Both the position numbers and the translations under genes were made by a program. Below the pieces are notes generated by a model, which did no database searches, was not told the DNA's origin, and saw nothing but the letters and a program-made list of their open reading frames with translations. From Acetobacteraceae bacterium (GTDB lineage: Bacteria > Pseudomonadota > Alphaproteobacteria > Acetobacterales > Acetobacteraceae), in assembly GCA_025452005.1 (NCBI GenBank), contig JANWJK010000081.1, positions 1 through 37,709 on the forward strand: a DNA stretch of 37,709 nt, written 5' to 3'. Shown piece after piece: positions 6,782-15,149 of this stretch. Position 1 is the stretch's first letter. Each line of letters opens with the position of its first letter.

Positions 6782-7264
6782 TTAAAATGTGATGGCCTGA
6801 TCCAGCAATCGAAGGGTCAGCACGGTTACCATCATCGCGACGGCCACCACGGTGAACCCCCAGCGCAGCCAGAGGTAGCGCGGCGGCAGCAGACTGCGTT
6901 TGCCGGCCTCCTGCTCCAGCAGCACGGCGCCGATGTAGGCGGCGATCAGCAGGATGAGAGAGACCCAGGGTGCCGCCACCAGCGGCAGCAGCAGCGCGAT
7001 CCAGCCGGCGAGCGGCGGGAGGATGCCGAGCCCGAGCCGCGCCCGTTGGACGAAGGCTTCCTGGTGGCCCGACTGCAATTCGAACCCCCAGTGGACGCCG
7101 CCGGCGAACGCCAGTGTGACCGCGGCGTAGGCGATCAGCGCGCTCAGCATACGTGCCGATGTGGCGGGATCGGGGCCGAGTGCCGCCAGTCCGCAGACGA
7201 TGAACGGCACCAGGCCCAGGACGCTCAGCAGGATCGCCAACAGGGGCATGCGGCCATCTGCCAT
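6782..7264 (-). CDS. DUF3429 family membrane protein
   Basis: 160 residues with five hydrophobic segments (about 7-28, 38-55, 75-95, 98-115 and 130-152). The first helices carry the family's hallmark GLVPFIVCGLAA and the AYAAVTLAFAGGVHWGFEL signature. The function of DUF3429 proteins is unknown; they are inner-membrane proteins. The gene is divergent from the CorC-like gene with only 52 nt between the starts, so their promoters overlap. Confidence 0.8.
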   Translation of the reverse strand: MADGRMPLLAILLSVLGLVPFIVCGLAALGPDPATSARMLSALIAYAAVTLAFAGGVHWGFELQSGHQEAFVQRARLGLGILPPLAGWIALLLPLVAAPWVSLILLIAAYIGAVLLEQEAGKRSLLPPRYLWLRWGFTVVAVAMMVTVLTLRLLDQAITF

Positions 7265-7316
7265 ACGACGCGCCGCCTGGCTATGGGAAGATCGTCTCCC
7301 CCCGTTATGCTACGCC

Positions 7317-8615
7317 ATGAGCATCGGTCTCGAGATCATCATCGTTCTGCTGCTGATCGTGGTGAACGGCGTCTTCGCGATGAGCGAGCTGGCCCTGGCG
7401 TCGGTGCGGCGTGCCCGGCTTGCCGTTCTGGAGCGCAAAGGAACGCCGGGCGCCACCACGGCCAGGGAACTCGCGGGCGATCCGCAGCGGTTCCTGCCCA
7501 CCGCCCAGATCGGCATTACTCTGGTCAGCATGCTGACCGGCGTGTTTGGCGGCGCGCGGATCGCGGGCGATCTGACGGCGTGGTTCGCCACCATCCCTAT
7601 GCTGGCCTCGGCGGCCGAGACCCTGTCGCTGGCGCTCGTGGTCGTGGTGACGACCTATCTTACCCTGGTGCTGGGCGAGTTGGTGCCCAAGCACCTCGCC
7701 TTGCGCCGCCCGGAGCAGACAGCGGCCCGCGTGGCGCCGGCGATCGCCTGGATGGCGCGCGCCAGCAGCCCAGTCGTCTGGCTGCTCGACAGGTCCTCGG
7801 GCGCTGTCCTGCGCCTGTTCGGCCTGCACCGCGCGGCGCGGCAGACGGTGACCGAGGAGGAGCTCAAGGCGCTGCTGGCCGAGGGCGCGCAAGCCGGAGT
7901 GCTCGAGACCGAGGAGCGCGACATGATCGAGCGCCTGCTCCGGCTGGCCGACAAGCCGGTGCGCGCGATCATGACGCCGCGCACCGAGATCGCCTGGATC
8001 GACCGCACCGACCCGCCAAAGGAGATCGCGGTGGCGCTGAAATCGGCGCCGCATTCGCGCTTCGTGGTATGCGATGGCTCGGTGGACAACGTGGTCGGCG
8101 TGGTGCGGGCGAAGGACATCCTGGACCGCATCCTCGACGGCGGCGAGGTCTCGCTCGCCGCTGCACTGCGCCAGCCGATGGTGGTGCCCGATACGGTGAC
8201 GGCGCTGGATGCGCTGGAACGGCTGAAACTGGATCCGCTGGGGATTGCCCTGGTGATGGACGAGTATGGCAGCTTCGAGGGCGTGGTGACGGCGGCTGAC
8301 GTGCTGGAGGCGATCGTCGGCGATCCGACCGATGCCGAAACCCAGTCCGGCGGCGCGGAGGGCGAGGCCGGGCGCGCACTGGTGATGGACGGCCTGATGC
8401 CGGTCGATGAACTGAAATCACGCCTGTCGCTGCCCGACCTTCCCGCTGAGGGCAGCTATCACACGCTCGCTGGACTGGTGCTGGCATTGCTGCGGCGGGT
8501 GCCCCGCGTGGGAGATCGCATCGTGTTCTCGGGCTGGCGGTTCGAGGTGCTGGAAATGGACGGAAGGCGGGTGGACAAGGTGCGCGCCAGCCGCGAGCCG
8601 GCGGCGGAAGCGTGA
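7317..8615 (+). CDS. Hemolysin-family/CorC-type membrane protein with CNNM and CBS domains
   Basis: 432 residues from the ATG at 7317 (MSIGLEIIIVLLLIVVNGVF), chosen over the track start at 7161 because the extension overlaps the divergent gene and is not membrane-like. A CNNM (DUF21) transmembrane domain covers about residues 1-190, with FAMSELALASVRR and the QIGITLVSMLTG motif. A CBS pair follows (about 205-335; MTPRTEIAWID and VVGVVRAKDILDR, then VMDEYGSFEGVVTAADVLEAIVGD). A CorC_HlyC domain lies at about 350-430 (GLMPVDELKSRLSL, RVGDRIVFSGWRFEVLEMDGRRVDKV). Members export Mg2+ or Co2+ and were historically called hemolysins; the CBS part senses ATP/Mg. Complete and unremarkable. Confidence 0.9.
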   Translation: MSIGLEIIIVLLLIVVNGVFAMSELALASVRRARLAVLERKGTPGATTARELAGDPQRFLPTAQIGITLVSMLTGVFGGARIAGDLTAWFATIPMLASAAETLSLALVVVVTTYLTLVLGELVPKHLALRRPEQTAARVAPAIAWMARASSPVVWLLDRSSGAVLRLFGLHRAARQTVTEEELKALLAEGAQAGVLETEERDMIERLLRLADKPVRAIMTPRTEIAWIDRTDPPKEIAVALKSAPHSRFVVCDGSVDNVVGVVRAKDILDRILDGGEVSLAAALRQPMVVPDTVTALDALERLKLDPLGIALVMDEYGSFEGVVTAADVLEAIVGDPTDAETQSGGAEGEAGRALVMDGLMPVDELKSRLSLPDLPAEGSYHTLAGLVLALLRRVPRVGDRIVFSGWRFEVLEMDGRRVDKVRASREPAAEA

Positions 8616-8643
8616 GACCGCATCCAATGCTTGCCCTGGCAAG

Positions 8644-8686
8644 CCGGAACCCGGCATAGGGTTCGGCCTGAACCACCCTAGAGGGT
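8644..8686 (+). other. Two small hairpins before the HAD-UbiA gene
   Basis: ccggaaccc/gggttcgg (8644-8666) and the palindrome accctagagggt (8675-8686) follow the CorC-like gene. Neither has a T-run. The second contains the GAGGG that would serve as Shine-Dalgarno for the upstream TTG start at 8691, so it could modulate initiation there. Confidence 0.35.
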
Positions 8687-8822
8687 CGTCTTGTCCCGGT
8701 TGTTGCACCGGTTCTGGTCGCGCCTACAGGCGCATTTCGTCGCGATGCCGGCACCCGGTGGCGCAGCGGGTGTGGCCTGTACTAAGGATGATCCTGCCAA
8801 GGCACTTCGCTACGACGACGCG

Positions 8823-10244
8823 ATGGACGCCCTGCCGCTGTGCATCGACCTCGACGGCACGTTGCTGAGGATCAATTCCTTGCACGAGGCAGCCTTCATG
8901 GCCGTTCTGGCGGATTGGCGCGTGCTTGCCCGGCTGCCGGTGTGGCTCGCCGGCGGTCGCGCCCGGCTGAAGCAGGAACTGGCGGCGCGCTGGCGTTTCG
9001 CCGCGGCACAACTGCCCTACAGCGACACGCTGTTGCGACTGGTGAAACGGGAACGTGCCCACGGGCGCCGGATCGTGCTGTGCACCGCCGCGGATCGCCA
9101 GGTGGCCGAGGCGGTTGCGGAGCATCTCGGTGTATTCGACGAGGTGATCGCGTCCGAAGGCACAAACAATCTGCGCGGGTCGCGCAAGGCGGAGGAGCTG
9201 TGCCAGCGGTTCGGTGAGCGCGGATTTGTCTATGCCGGCAATGACGCCACCGACCATGCCGTCTGGGAACACGCGGCCGCCGCGGTGGTGGTCAATGCGC
9301 CCACCTCGGTGTCGCGCTCCGCGGCGCAGCGCCACCGCGTGGTTGCCGTGATCGATGACAGGGCGTCGCGCGCACGTGCCGCGTTGCGCGCGTTGCGGCC
9401 CTATCAGTGGGTGAAGAACCTGGTCACGCTGGTGCCGCTGTTGGCCTCGGGCGACGTCGGCAACGGCGCGGCCTGGCGCAACTCGCTGGCGATCATGGCG
9501 GCGTTCTGCGCCACCGCATCGGCGATTTACGTGATCAATGACCTCTCGGACCTCGCTGCCGATCGGGCGCACCCGCGCAAGCGCCTGCGCCCGTTTGCCA
9601 GCGGCGCGCTGCCGCTGGCAACGGGTCTCTTCATGGCCCCGGTGCTGTTCCTGATCGGCGGTGTGCTGGGCGTGGCGAGTGGCGCCTGGGCCGCACTGGC
9701 CTTGTACGCCGTGCTTTCGCTGTCCTATACGGTGCGGCTGAAAGAGATGCCCCTAATCGACGTGTTCATTCTGGCGGCGCTCTATACGATCCGTCTGTTC
9801 GGTGGCGGCGAGGCAAGCGGGCACAGCGTGTCGATGTGGCTGCTGGGATTTTCCTCGTTCCTGTTCCTGAGTCTTGCGCTGGTGAAGCGCGTCTCCGAGC
9901 TTTACCGGCTGCAATCGGCGGCGCAGCGGCGAACGGAGCGCCGCGGCTACACCATCGAAGACCTCGCGATGCTGCAGATGTTCGGCACCGCGGCGAGCTT
10001 CGCGTCGGTCGTCGTGCTGTCGCTGTATGTGCAGAGCGACACCGCGCTGCATGCCTATGCACGGCCGTCGATGCTGTGGGGTGTGATCCCGCTGCTGCTG
10101 TTCTGGCAGTGCCGGCTGTGGCTCTCGACCAGCCGCGGCTATATGAACGACGACCCGATCGTGTATGCCGCCGGCGACTGGGTCTCATGGCTGGTGTTCG
10201 CCGGCGTGGCCGTGGTCGCCGCTGCGGCGTGGCTGCCGGCGTGA
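8823..10244 (+). CDS. HAD-UbiA fusion, polyprenyl-phosphate phosphoribosyltransferase-like
   Basis: 473 residues from the ATG at 8823 (MDALPLCIDLDGTLL). A TTG at 8691 with GAGGG 5 nt before it would add 44 residues that look non-homologous. The N-terminal HAD phosphatase domain (about 1-180) has DLDGTLL, LCTAADRQ and AGNDATD. The UbiA membrane domain (about 185-473) has NDLSDLAADRAHPRKRLRP and YTVRLKEMPLIDVF, both typical of decaprenyl-phosphate phosphoribosyltransferase (mycobacterial Rv3806c) rather than quinone prenyltransferases. In mycobacteria a separate phosphatase acts after the transferase; here a phosphatase is fused, so the product is inferred to be a polyprenyl-phosphate sugar. 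It overlaps the next gene by GTGA, indicating translational coupling. Confidence 0.85.
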   Translation: MDALPLCIDLDGTLLRINSLHEAAFMAVLADWRVLARLPVWLAGGRARLKQELAARWRFAAAQLPYSDTLLRLVKRERAHGRRIVLCTAADRQVAEAVAEHLGVFDEVIASEGTNNLRGSRKAEELCQRFGERGFVYAGNDATDHAVWEHAAAAVVVNAPTSVSRSAAQRHRVVAVIDDRASRARAALRALRPYQWVKNLVTLVPLLASGDVGNGAAWRNSLAIMAAFCATASAIYVINDLSDLAADRAHPRKRLRPFASGALPLATGLFMAPVLFLIGGVLGVASGAWAALALYAVLSLSYTVRLKEMPLIDVFILAALYTIRLFGGGEASGHSVSMWLLGFSSFLFLSLALVKRVSELYRLQSAAQRRTERRGYTIEDLAMLQMFGTAASFASVVVLSLYVQSDTALHAYARPSMLWGVIPLLLFWQCRLWLSTSRGYMNDDPIVYAAGDWVSWLVFAGVAVVAAAAWLPA

Positions 10245-11830
10245 CCAACGCTGTCGCTGCCGCGGTATTCCTGCTGGGCGCGGTGCTGCTGTTTGTCACG
10301 GCGCCGCATCATGGCGAGTTCTGGTGGAGTGACGCGCCCCGCCACGCGCTCAACGGGGTCTTCGTCAAGGACCTGATCGCCGCCATGCCGGCGCATCCCG
10401 GTGCATGGGCGATGCAGTACTATGTGCAATATCCGGCGCTGACGATACTGTTCTATCCTCCGCTGTTCTACGCCATATCGGCACCGTTCTATGCGTTGTT
10501 CGGGGTGTCTCACGCGACCGCGATCGCGGTGCTGCTGCTGCATTACTTCGCACTGGCATTCGGGCTCTATCTGCTCGCCCGATGCTGGATCGGCCCGTTC
10601 GCCGCCATTGCGGTCGGCCTCGCTGTCATGGCGGCGCCAGGCATTGCGCTCTGGGGGCGGCAGGTCATGCTGGAGGTGCCCTCAGTCGCCTTTGCGGTCT
10701 GGGCCGCGCTGCTGCTTCGACGCCACATCACTCATGAGCGGTCGGGGGCATTGTATCTCTCAGCATTCCTGTTGCTGTGCGCGAGCTACACCAAGATCAC
10801 CACGATCTTCCTGTTCCCGGTCTTCGCCGTGGTCCTGTTCGCGGCGCGCGGACTGGCCGTGTTGCGTGAGCGTCGCGTCTGGATCGTCGTGGGACTGACC
10901 ATCGTGGGGTTGATCCCAGTGATCTATCTGACCGTCACGTTCGGTAGCGCCAACGTGCAGTCGGTAACTGGCATCCCTGACGCCAGCGTCTCTCGCGCCA
11001 GCGTCGCCGGCTGGGTCTGGTATGCGCGCGAGATGCCGTCGCAACTCGGCTGGCCACTGCTGATACTTGCCATCCTTGGCGTGCCGCTGGCCTCCGCCCA
11101 CCGCATGGTACGCAGCGACCTGGTGCTGCTGGGCGGCTGGTTCCTGCTTGGCTACCTGTTCCTCTCGTCGATCGATCTTAAAGAGGCGCGCCACGCACTG
11201 GTCATCTTGCCGGTGGCGCTGCTGGCGGCCGGCATCGCCGTGGAAGCGCTGCTGCCACAGCGTGCCGCAGGTCCGGCGTTGCTCGCCCTGGTACTCGGCA
11301 CCGGCATCTATACCTGGCGCGAGGCGCCTACCCCGTATGTCGAAGGCTATCGCGAGGCAGCGGAGTGGATCGCGCGCGAGGCTCCCAAGGATGCGGTCGT
11401 GGTGTTCTCGGGCAAGCGCGATGGCTCGTTCATCTTCAACATGCGCGCCATCGAGTCCCGCCGCGACATTGCAGTGCTGCGCGCCGACAAGCTGCTGCTG
11501 GAGATTGCGGTGCGGCGCGAGCTGGGGGTGCGTGAGAGGCCGTTGTCCGAACAGGAGTTGGGCGATCTGCTGGATCGTGACGGGGTGAGCTACGTTGTCG
11601 CCCAGGACGGCTTCTGGACCGATCTGCCCGTCATGGCGCGGTTGCAGTCGGTGCTGCGATCCGCGCACTTCCAGGAGGTCGCACGGATCCCCGTGGTCGC
11701 GAACCTGCCGACGGAGGATCACACGCTGCTGATCTACCGCAATATGGGCCACGTCGCTCAAGGCCCGCACATCGTCGATCTGCAATTGCCGATCATAGGC
11801 AAGCAGGTCGAAGGCGCGGTGGGACGCTGA
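10241..11830 (+). CDS. ArnT/PMT-like membrane glycosyltransferase (GT39/GT83 type)
   Basis: 529 residues from a GTG that overlaps the HAD-UbiA stop (GTGA); the track's 9836 start is a shadow inside UbiA. The N-terminus is hydrophobic (about 2-20), then the first periplasmic loop has WWSDAPRHAL, with the Asp expected to be the catalytic base. About 10-11 further helices follow to residue 360. A soluble C-terminal domain (about 365-529) includes WIAREAPKDAVVVFSGKRDGSF. Such enzymes move a sugar from a polyprenyl-phosphate donor to lipid A, protein or glycan on the periplasmic side. The upstream UbiA protein is a natural donor maker. Acceptor unknown. Confidence 0.8.
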   Translation: MTNAVAAAVFLLGAVLLFVTAPHHGEFWWSDAPRHALNGVFVKDLIAAMPAHPGAWAMQYYVQYPALTILFYPPLFYAISAPFYALFGVSHATAIAVLLLHYFALAFGLYLLARCWIGPFAAIAVGLAVMAAPGIALWGRQVMLEVPSVAFAVWAALLLRRHITHERSGALYLSAFLLLCASYTKITTIFLFPVFAVVLFAARGLAVLRERRVWIVVGLTIVGLIPVIYLTVTFGSANVQSVTGIPDASVSRASVAGWVWYAREMPSQLGWPLLILAILGVPLASAHRMVRSDLVLLGGWFLLGYLFLSSIDLKEARHALVILPVALLAAGIAVEALLPQRAAGPALLALVLGTGIYTWREAPTPYVEGYREAAEWIAREAPKDAVVVFSGKRDGSFIFNMRAIESRRDIAVLRADKLLLEIAVRRELGVRERPLSEQELGDLLDRDGVSYVVAQDGFWTDLPVMARLQSVLRSAHFQEVARIPVVANLPTEDHTLLIYRNMGHVAQGPHIVDLQLPIIGKQVEGAVGR

Positions 11831-11831
11831 A

Positions 11832-13043
11832 TTGCGGCCGACGAACATCCGCCAATGTGCCGTGCTCGTCGGCGGCCTGGGCACCCGCCTCGGCGCGCTG
11901 ACGGCAGGCACGCCGAAACCGCTGCTGCCCTGCGGCGATCGGCCATTCCTCGGCTGGCTCCTGCGCGAATTCGTCCGCTTCGGCGTCGAGGAATTCGTGG
12001 TGCTGACCGGCTATCTCTCCGAGCAGGTGGAAGCCCGCGTGCAGGAATTGGCGGCACTGCTGCCGCGCCAGGCGCGTCTCGTCATTTCCAGGGAACCGAC
12101 GCGCGCCGGCACGGGCGGCGCAGTGTTTCACGCAAGGGAATACCTGGATGAACGATTCCTGCTGTGCAACGGCGACTCGCTGTACGACTGCAACCTCGCC
12201 AGGCTGCTGTCGATCAACGATGCCGACGCAGCCGGGCTGATGCTGCTGCGCCGGCTGGACGACGCATCGCGCTATGGCGTCGTCGAACTGGATGGCGATC
12301 GGGTGAACTCGTTCGCCGCTCGGCCAGCGACCGGGCAGTCCGGGCTAATCAACGCCGGCATCTACCTGTTCAACCGCCGGCTGCTCGACGATCTGTCGCC
12401 GGCCTGTTCGCTGGAAACCGACATCCTCCCAGGGCTGGCGGCGCGAGGGAAGCTACGCGGCATAGTTGGCGACGGCTACTTCCGCGACATCGGGATTCCC
12501 GAGGACTACGCCAAGGCGCAGCAGGAAATCCCGCGCCTGCTGCACCGGCCGGCGCTGTTCCTCGACCGCGATGGGGTCATCAACATCGACCATGGCTATG
12601 TCGGCAGCCGCGAGCGCTTCGAGTGGATGCCCGGTGCGCGCGAGGCGATCCGCGCCGCGACCGATGCGGGCTGGCACGTGTTCGTCGTGACCAATCAGGC
12701 GGGCGTGGCGCGCGGTCACTATGACGAAGCTGCCGTAACCAGGCTGCACGCCTGGATGACCGACGAGGTCCGGCGCGCCGGTGGCACGATCGACGATATC
12801 CGCTACTGCCCGTTTCATCCGGATGCCGACGTGCCGGCCTATCGCCGCGTCAGCGATTGGCGCAAACCCGCGCCCGGCATGCTGCTGGATCTGATGCACG
12901 CCTGGGAACTCGATCCGGCGCGCTGCGTGCTGGTCGGCGATCAGCCCACCGATATGACGGCAGCGGAAGCTGCCGGCATCCGTGGAATTCGCTTTCCGGG
13001 AGGAAATCTGGCTGATTTCGTCGGCCCAATCCTGAATGAGTGA
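11832..13043 (+). CDS. Fused heptose-1-phosphate nucleotidyltransferase / heptose-bisphosphate phosphatase (HddC-GmhB-like)
   Basis: 403 residues from a TTG one base after the previous stop. The N-terminal nucleotidyltransferase domain (about 1-232) has VLVGGLGTRLGALTAGTPKPLL, GTGGAVFHA and CNGDSLYD. The C-terminal HAD-III phosphatase (about 238-403) has LFLDRDGVINID, FVVTNQAGVARG and DWRKPAPGML. In the GDP-heptose route, GmhB removes the 7-phosphate of D-glycero-D-manno-heptose 1,7-bisphosphate and HddC activates the product; here both are one chain. The canonical GmhB zinc ligands (second pair CxC before RKP) are replaced by SDW, leaving only YCPFH. The nucleotide and the sugar are inferred from family only; no GmhA/HddA kinase or isomerase gene is in the window. 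Confidence 0.85.
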   Translation: MRPTNIRQCAVLVGGLGTRLGALTAGTPKPLLPCGDRPFLGWLLREFVRFGVEEFVVLTGYLSEQVEARVQELAALLPRQARLVISREPTRAGTGGAVFHAREYLDERFLLCNGDSLYDCNLARLLSINDADAAGLMLLRRLDDASRYGVVELDGDRVNSFAARPATGQSGLINAGIYLFNRRLLDDLSPACSLETDILPGLAARGKLRGIVGDGYFRDIGIPEDYAKAQQEIPRLLHRPALFLDRDGVINIDHGYVGSRERFEWMPGAREAIRAATDAGWHVFVVTNQAGVARGHYDEAAVTRLHAWMTDEVRRAGGTIDDIRYCPFHPDADVPAYRRVSDWRKPAPGMLLDLMHAWELDPARCVLVGDQPTDMTAAEAAGIRGIRFPGGNLADFVGPILNE

Positions 13044-13048
13044 AAACA

Positions 13049-15136
13049 ATGTCGTTGCTGACAGGCTTCCGTGTCGTCCAGGTCGGCCAGGGCCTGGCTG
13101 CCGCCGTTTGCGGGCGATTGCTGGCCGATGTCGGCGCCGACGTCATGTGTATTGACCCGGACGCCTCGACGCTTCTCACGACCTACCTCAATCACGGCAA
13201 GCCGGGCGTGACCGGTGACGCATTGGCCACGGCAGACGTGATCGTGTGCGAGGGACGCCCCGCCACGCTTCGCTCGCATCAACGAGATGCCGATGCACTG
13301 CGCCGCGTGAATGCGGCGGCTGCGCTGGTGTTCATCTCGCCGTTCGGTCAGACCGGGCCGAGGGCGAACGACCCGGCGAGCGATCTCACCCTGATGTATT
13401 CGAGCGGCATCGCCCGGCTGCTGACCGGGCAGGTGGACGATCTGGCGGAAGCCCCCATCCGCCCGGTGGGAGAGCAGTCCGCCTTCATCGGCGGGCTTGC
13501 CGCCGCATGCGCGGCCATGCATGCGGCACAGCCGCATATGTCGGGCGCGGTCGTCGATGTCTCGATCGAGGAGGCGCTGGCGACCATGGCGATGGGCGAG
13601 CTGACCAGCGCGGGTCTGCACGGCAGAAGCCGCTCGCGCAAGCGCGTGACCGACGGCAACGGCGCCACCGTGTGCATCCTGCCGGCGCGCGACGGCTACA
13701 CGGCGATCTCGCCGCGCGAGGATCGGCAATGGGCGTCGTGGCTCGTTGCGATGGGTTCGCCGGACTGGGGCAGCGATCCGCGTTTCGCCACCAAGGCGGA
13801 TCGCGTTGCCAACTGGGATGCGCTGCATGCGCTGATGTCGGCGTGGAGCCGCGGGCATGACAAGCAGTGGATCGCCGATACCGCACAGGCCGCGCGCGTG
13901 CCGAGTTTTCCGCTACGCGAACTGGCGGAACAGCTCGAATCGCCACAGCTTGCGCATCGCGGATTCTGGCGTGCGGTGGCGCTGGATGGCCACACCGTGA
14001 AGGCGCCGGGTCCGCCATTCGGGTTGTCGATAACCGAGACCCAGCGGGCGGCGGTGCTGTCGCGCGGACCTCTGCCACTGTCGGGCGTGCGAGTGCTGGA
14101 CTTCAGTTGGGTGATCGCGGGACCGACAACCACGCGTTACCTGGCGGCGATGGGCGCCGATGTGATCAAGGTCGAGGCGCCCGGTCGCGGCGATCCCGGT
14201 CGCGCATCGGAACTGCACACGGTTCTCGGCCAGGCGAAGCGCGGTATCGTGCTCGATCTGAAGCTGCCGGAGGCCGTGGATGTCGCGCGATCGCTGGCGG
14301 AACGGTGCGACGTGCTGGTAGAGAATTTCGCGACCGGCGTCATGGATCGGCTGGGGCTCGGCGCGGCCGCACTGCGACAGCGCAATGCCGGCCTGATCTA
14401 TGTATCGGCTTCGGGTCTCGGGCGCACCGGGCCGGAGTCGCACGCCGTCGCCTATGGCACGCTGCTGCAATGCTACGCCGGGTTTGCCGGACTGAACCGG
14501 CACCCCGATGTGCCGCCGCGCGTCGGGTTCGCTTGGCTCGATCCGATGTGCGGGTTGATGCTCGCCTTCATTGTCGCCGCCGCATTGTGGCAGCGGCACA
14601 GACATGGCGGCGTGGCGCGGATCGATTTTTCGATGATCGAGGCCATGCTGTGGACCATGGCGGAACCGCTGCTCGCGGCGCAATGCGGTGCGCCGCCGAG
14701 GCCGCAAGGGAACCGGTCCGATCGCCACGCACTGCATGGCACATATCGGTGCGCAGGCGATGACGAATGGATTGCCATCGCTGCTGACGGCGAGGCGGAA
14801 TGGCAAGCCTTGCGCGGCGTCGCGCCGGACCCGCCTGACTGGCTGCGCACACAGGCTGCCGTGGCCGCTGCGGACTGCCTGCGGCGTGACGGCGTCCCGG
14901 CCGCAGCACTTGCCAGTTCGCTCGACCTCCTCGGCGACGACCATCTCCGGGCGCGCGGGTTCTGGGACGCGTATGCTGACCGCGCCCTGCCAGGCCTGCC
15001 GTGGCGTACGAGCTTCGGCAGAAGGTTTGGCGAGGCGCCGGATCTTGGTGCCGACACCGATACAGTACTGGCCTCGGTGCTTGGCCTGTCCGGTAGCAAG
15101 ATCGCGACGTTACGCGAACGCGGGGCGTTCGGCTGA
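13049..15136 (+). CDS. Double-domain family III (CaiB/BaiF) CoA transferase
   Basis: 695 residues from the ATG at 13049; a GTG at 13040 overlapping the previous stop is the alternative. There are two CaiB-like repeats. The first (about 1-330) begins LLTGFRVVQVGQGLAAAVCG and is degenerate: after LLADVGADVMCIDPD it lacks the usual substrate-Asp region. The second (about 345-695) begins PLSGVRVLDFSWVIAGPTTTRYLAAMGADVIKVE and has the complete pattern, including RGIVLDLKLPE and DVLVENFATGVMDRLGLG. Family III enzymes move CoA between organic acids via an Asp-linked anhydride. Similar fused proteins exist in proteobacteria; substrate unknown. It convergently meets the MFS gene with 13 nt between the stops. 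Confidence 0.85.
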   Translation: MSLLTGFRVVQVGQGLAAAVCGRLLADVGADVMCIDPDASTLLTTYLNHGKPGVTGDALATADVIVCEGRPATLRSHQRDADALRRVNAAAALVFISPFGQTGPRANDPASDLTLMYSSGIARLLTGQVDDLAEAPIRPVGEQSAFIGGLAAACAAMHAAQPHMSGAVVDVSIEEALATMAMGELTSAGLHGRSRSRKRVTDGNGATVCILPARDGYTAISPREDRQWASWLVAMGSPDWGSDPRFATKADRVANWDALHALMSAWSRGHDKQWIADTAQAARVPSFPLRELAEQLESPQLAHRGFWRAVALDGHTVKAPGPPFGLSITETQRAAVLSRGPLPLSGVRVLDFSWVIAGPTTTRYLAAMGADVIKVEAPGRGDPGRASELHTVLGQAKRGIVLDLKLPEAVDVARSLAERCDVLVENFATGVMDRLGLGAAALRQRNAGLIYVSASGLGRTGPESHAVAYGTLLQCYAGFAGLNRHPDVPPRVGFAWLDPMCGLMLAFIVAAALWQRHRHGGVARIDFSMIEAMLWTMAEPLLAAQCGAPPRPQGNRSDRHALHGTYRCAGDDEWIAIAADGEAEWQALRGVAPDPPDWLRTQAAVAAADCLRRDGVPAAALASSLDLLGDDHLRARGFWDAYADRALPGLPWRTSFGRRFGEAPDLGADTDTVLASVLGLSGSKIATLRERGAFG

Positions 15137-15149
15137 CGTCGTTATCTCG

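Noticed and set aside
8691-8822. TTG start giving a 517-aa HAD-UbiA protein
   Set aside because: GAGGG lies 5 nt before it, so it is possible, but the 44 extra residues show no domain and HAD proteins usually begin just before the DLDGT motif; kept only as an alternative.
9836-10240. N-terminal extension of the GT39-type gene in the ORF track
   Set aside because: This part lies entirely inside the HAD-UbiA gene in another frame; the GTG at 10241 with GTGA overlap starts a hydrophobic helix as expected.
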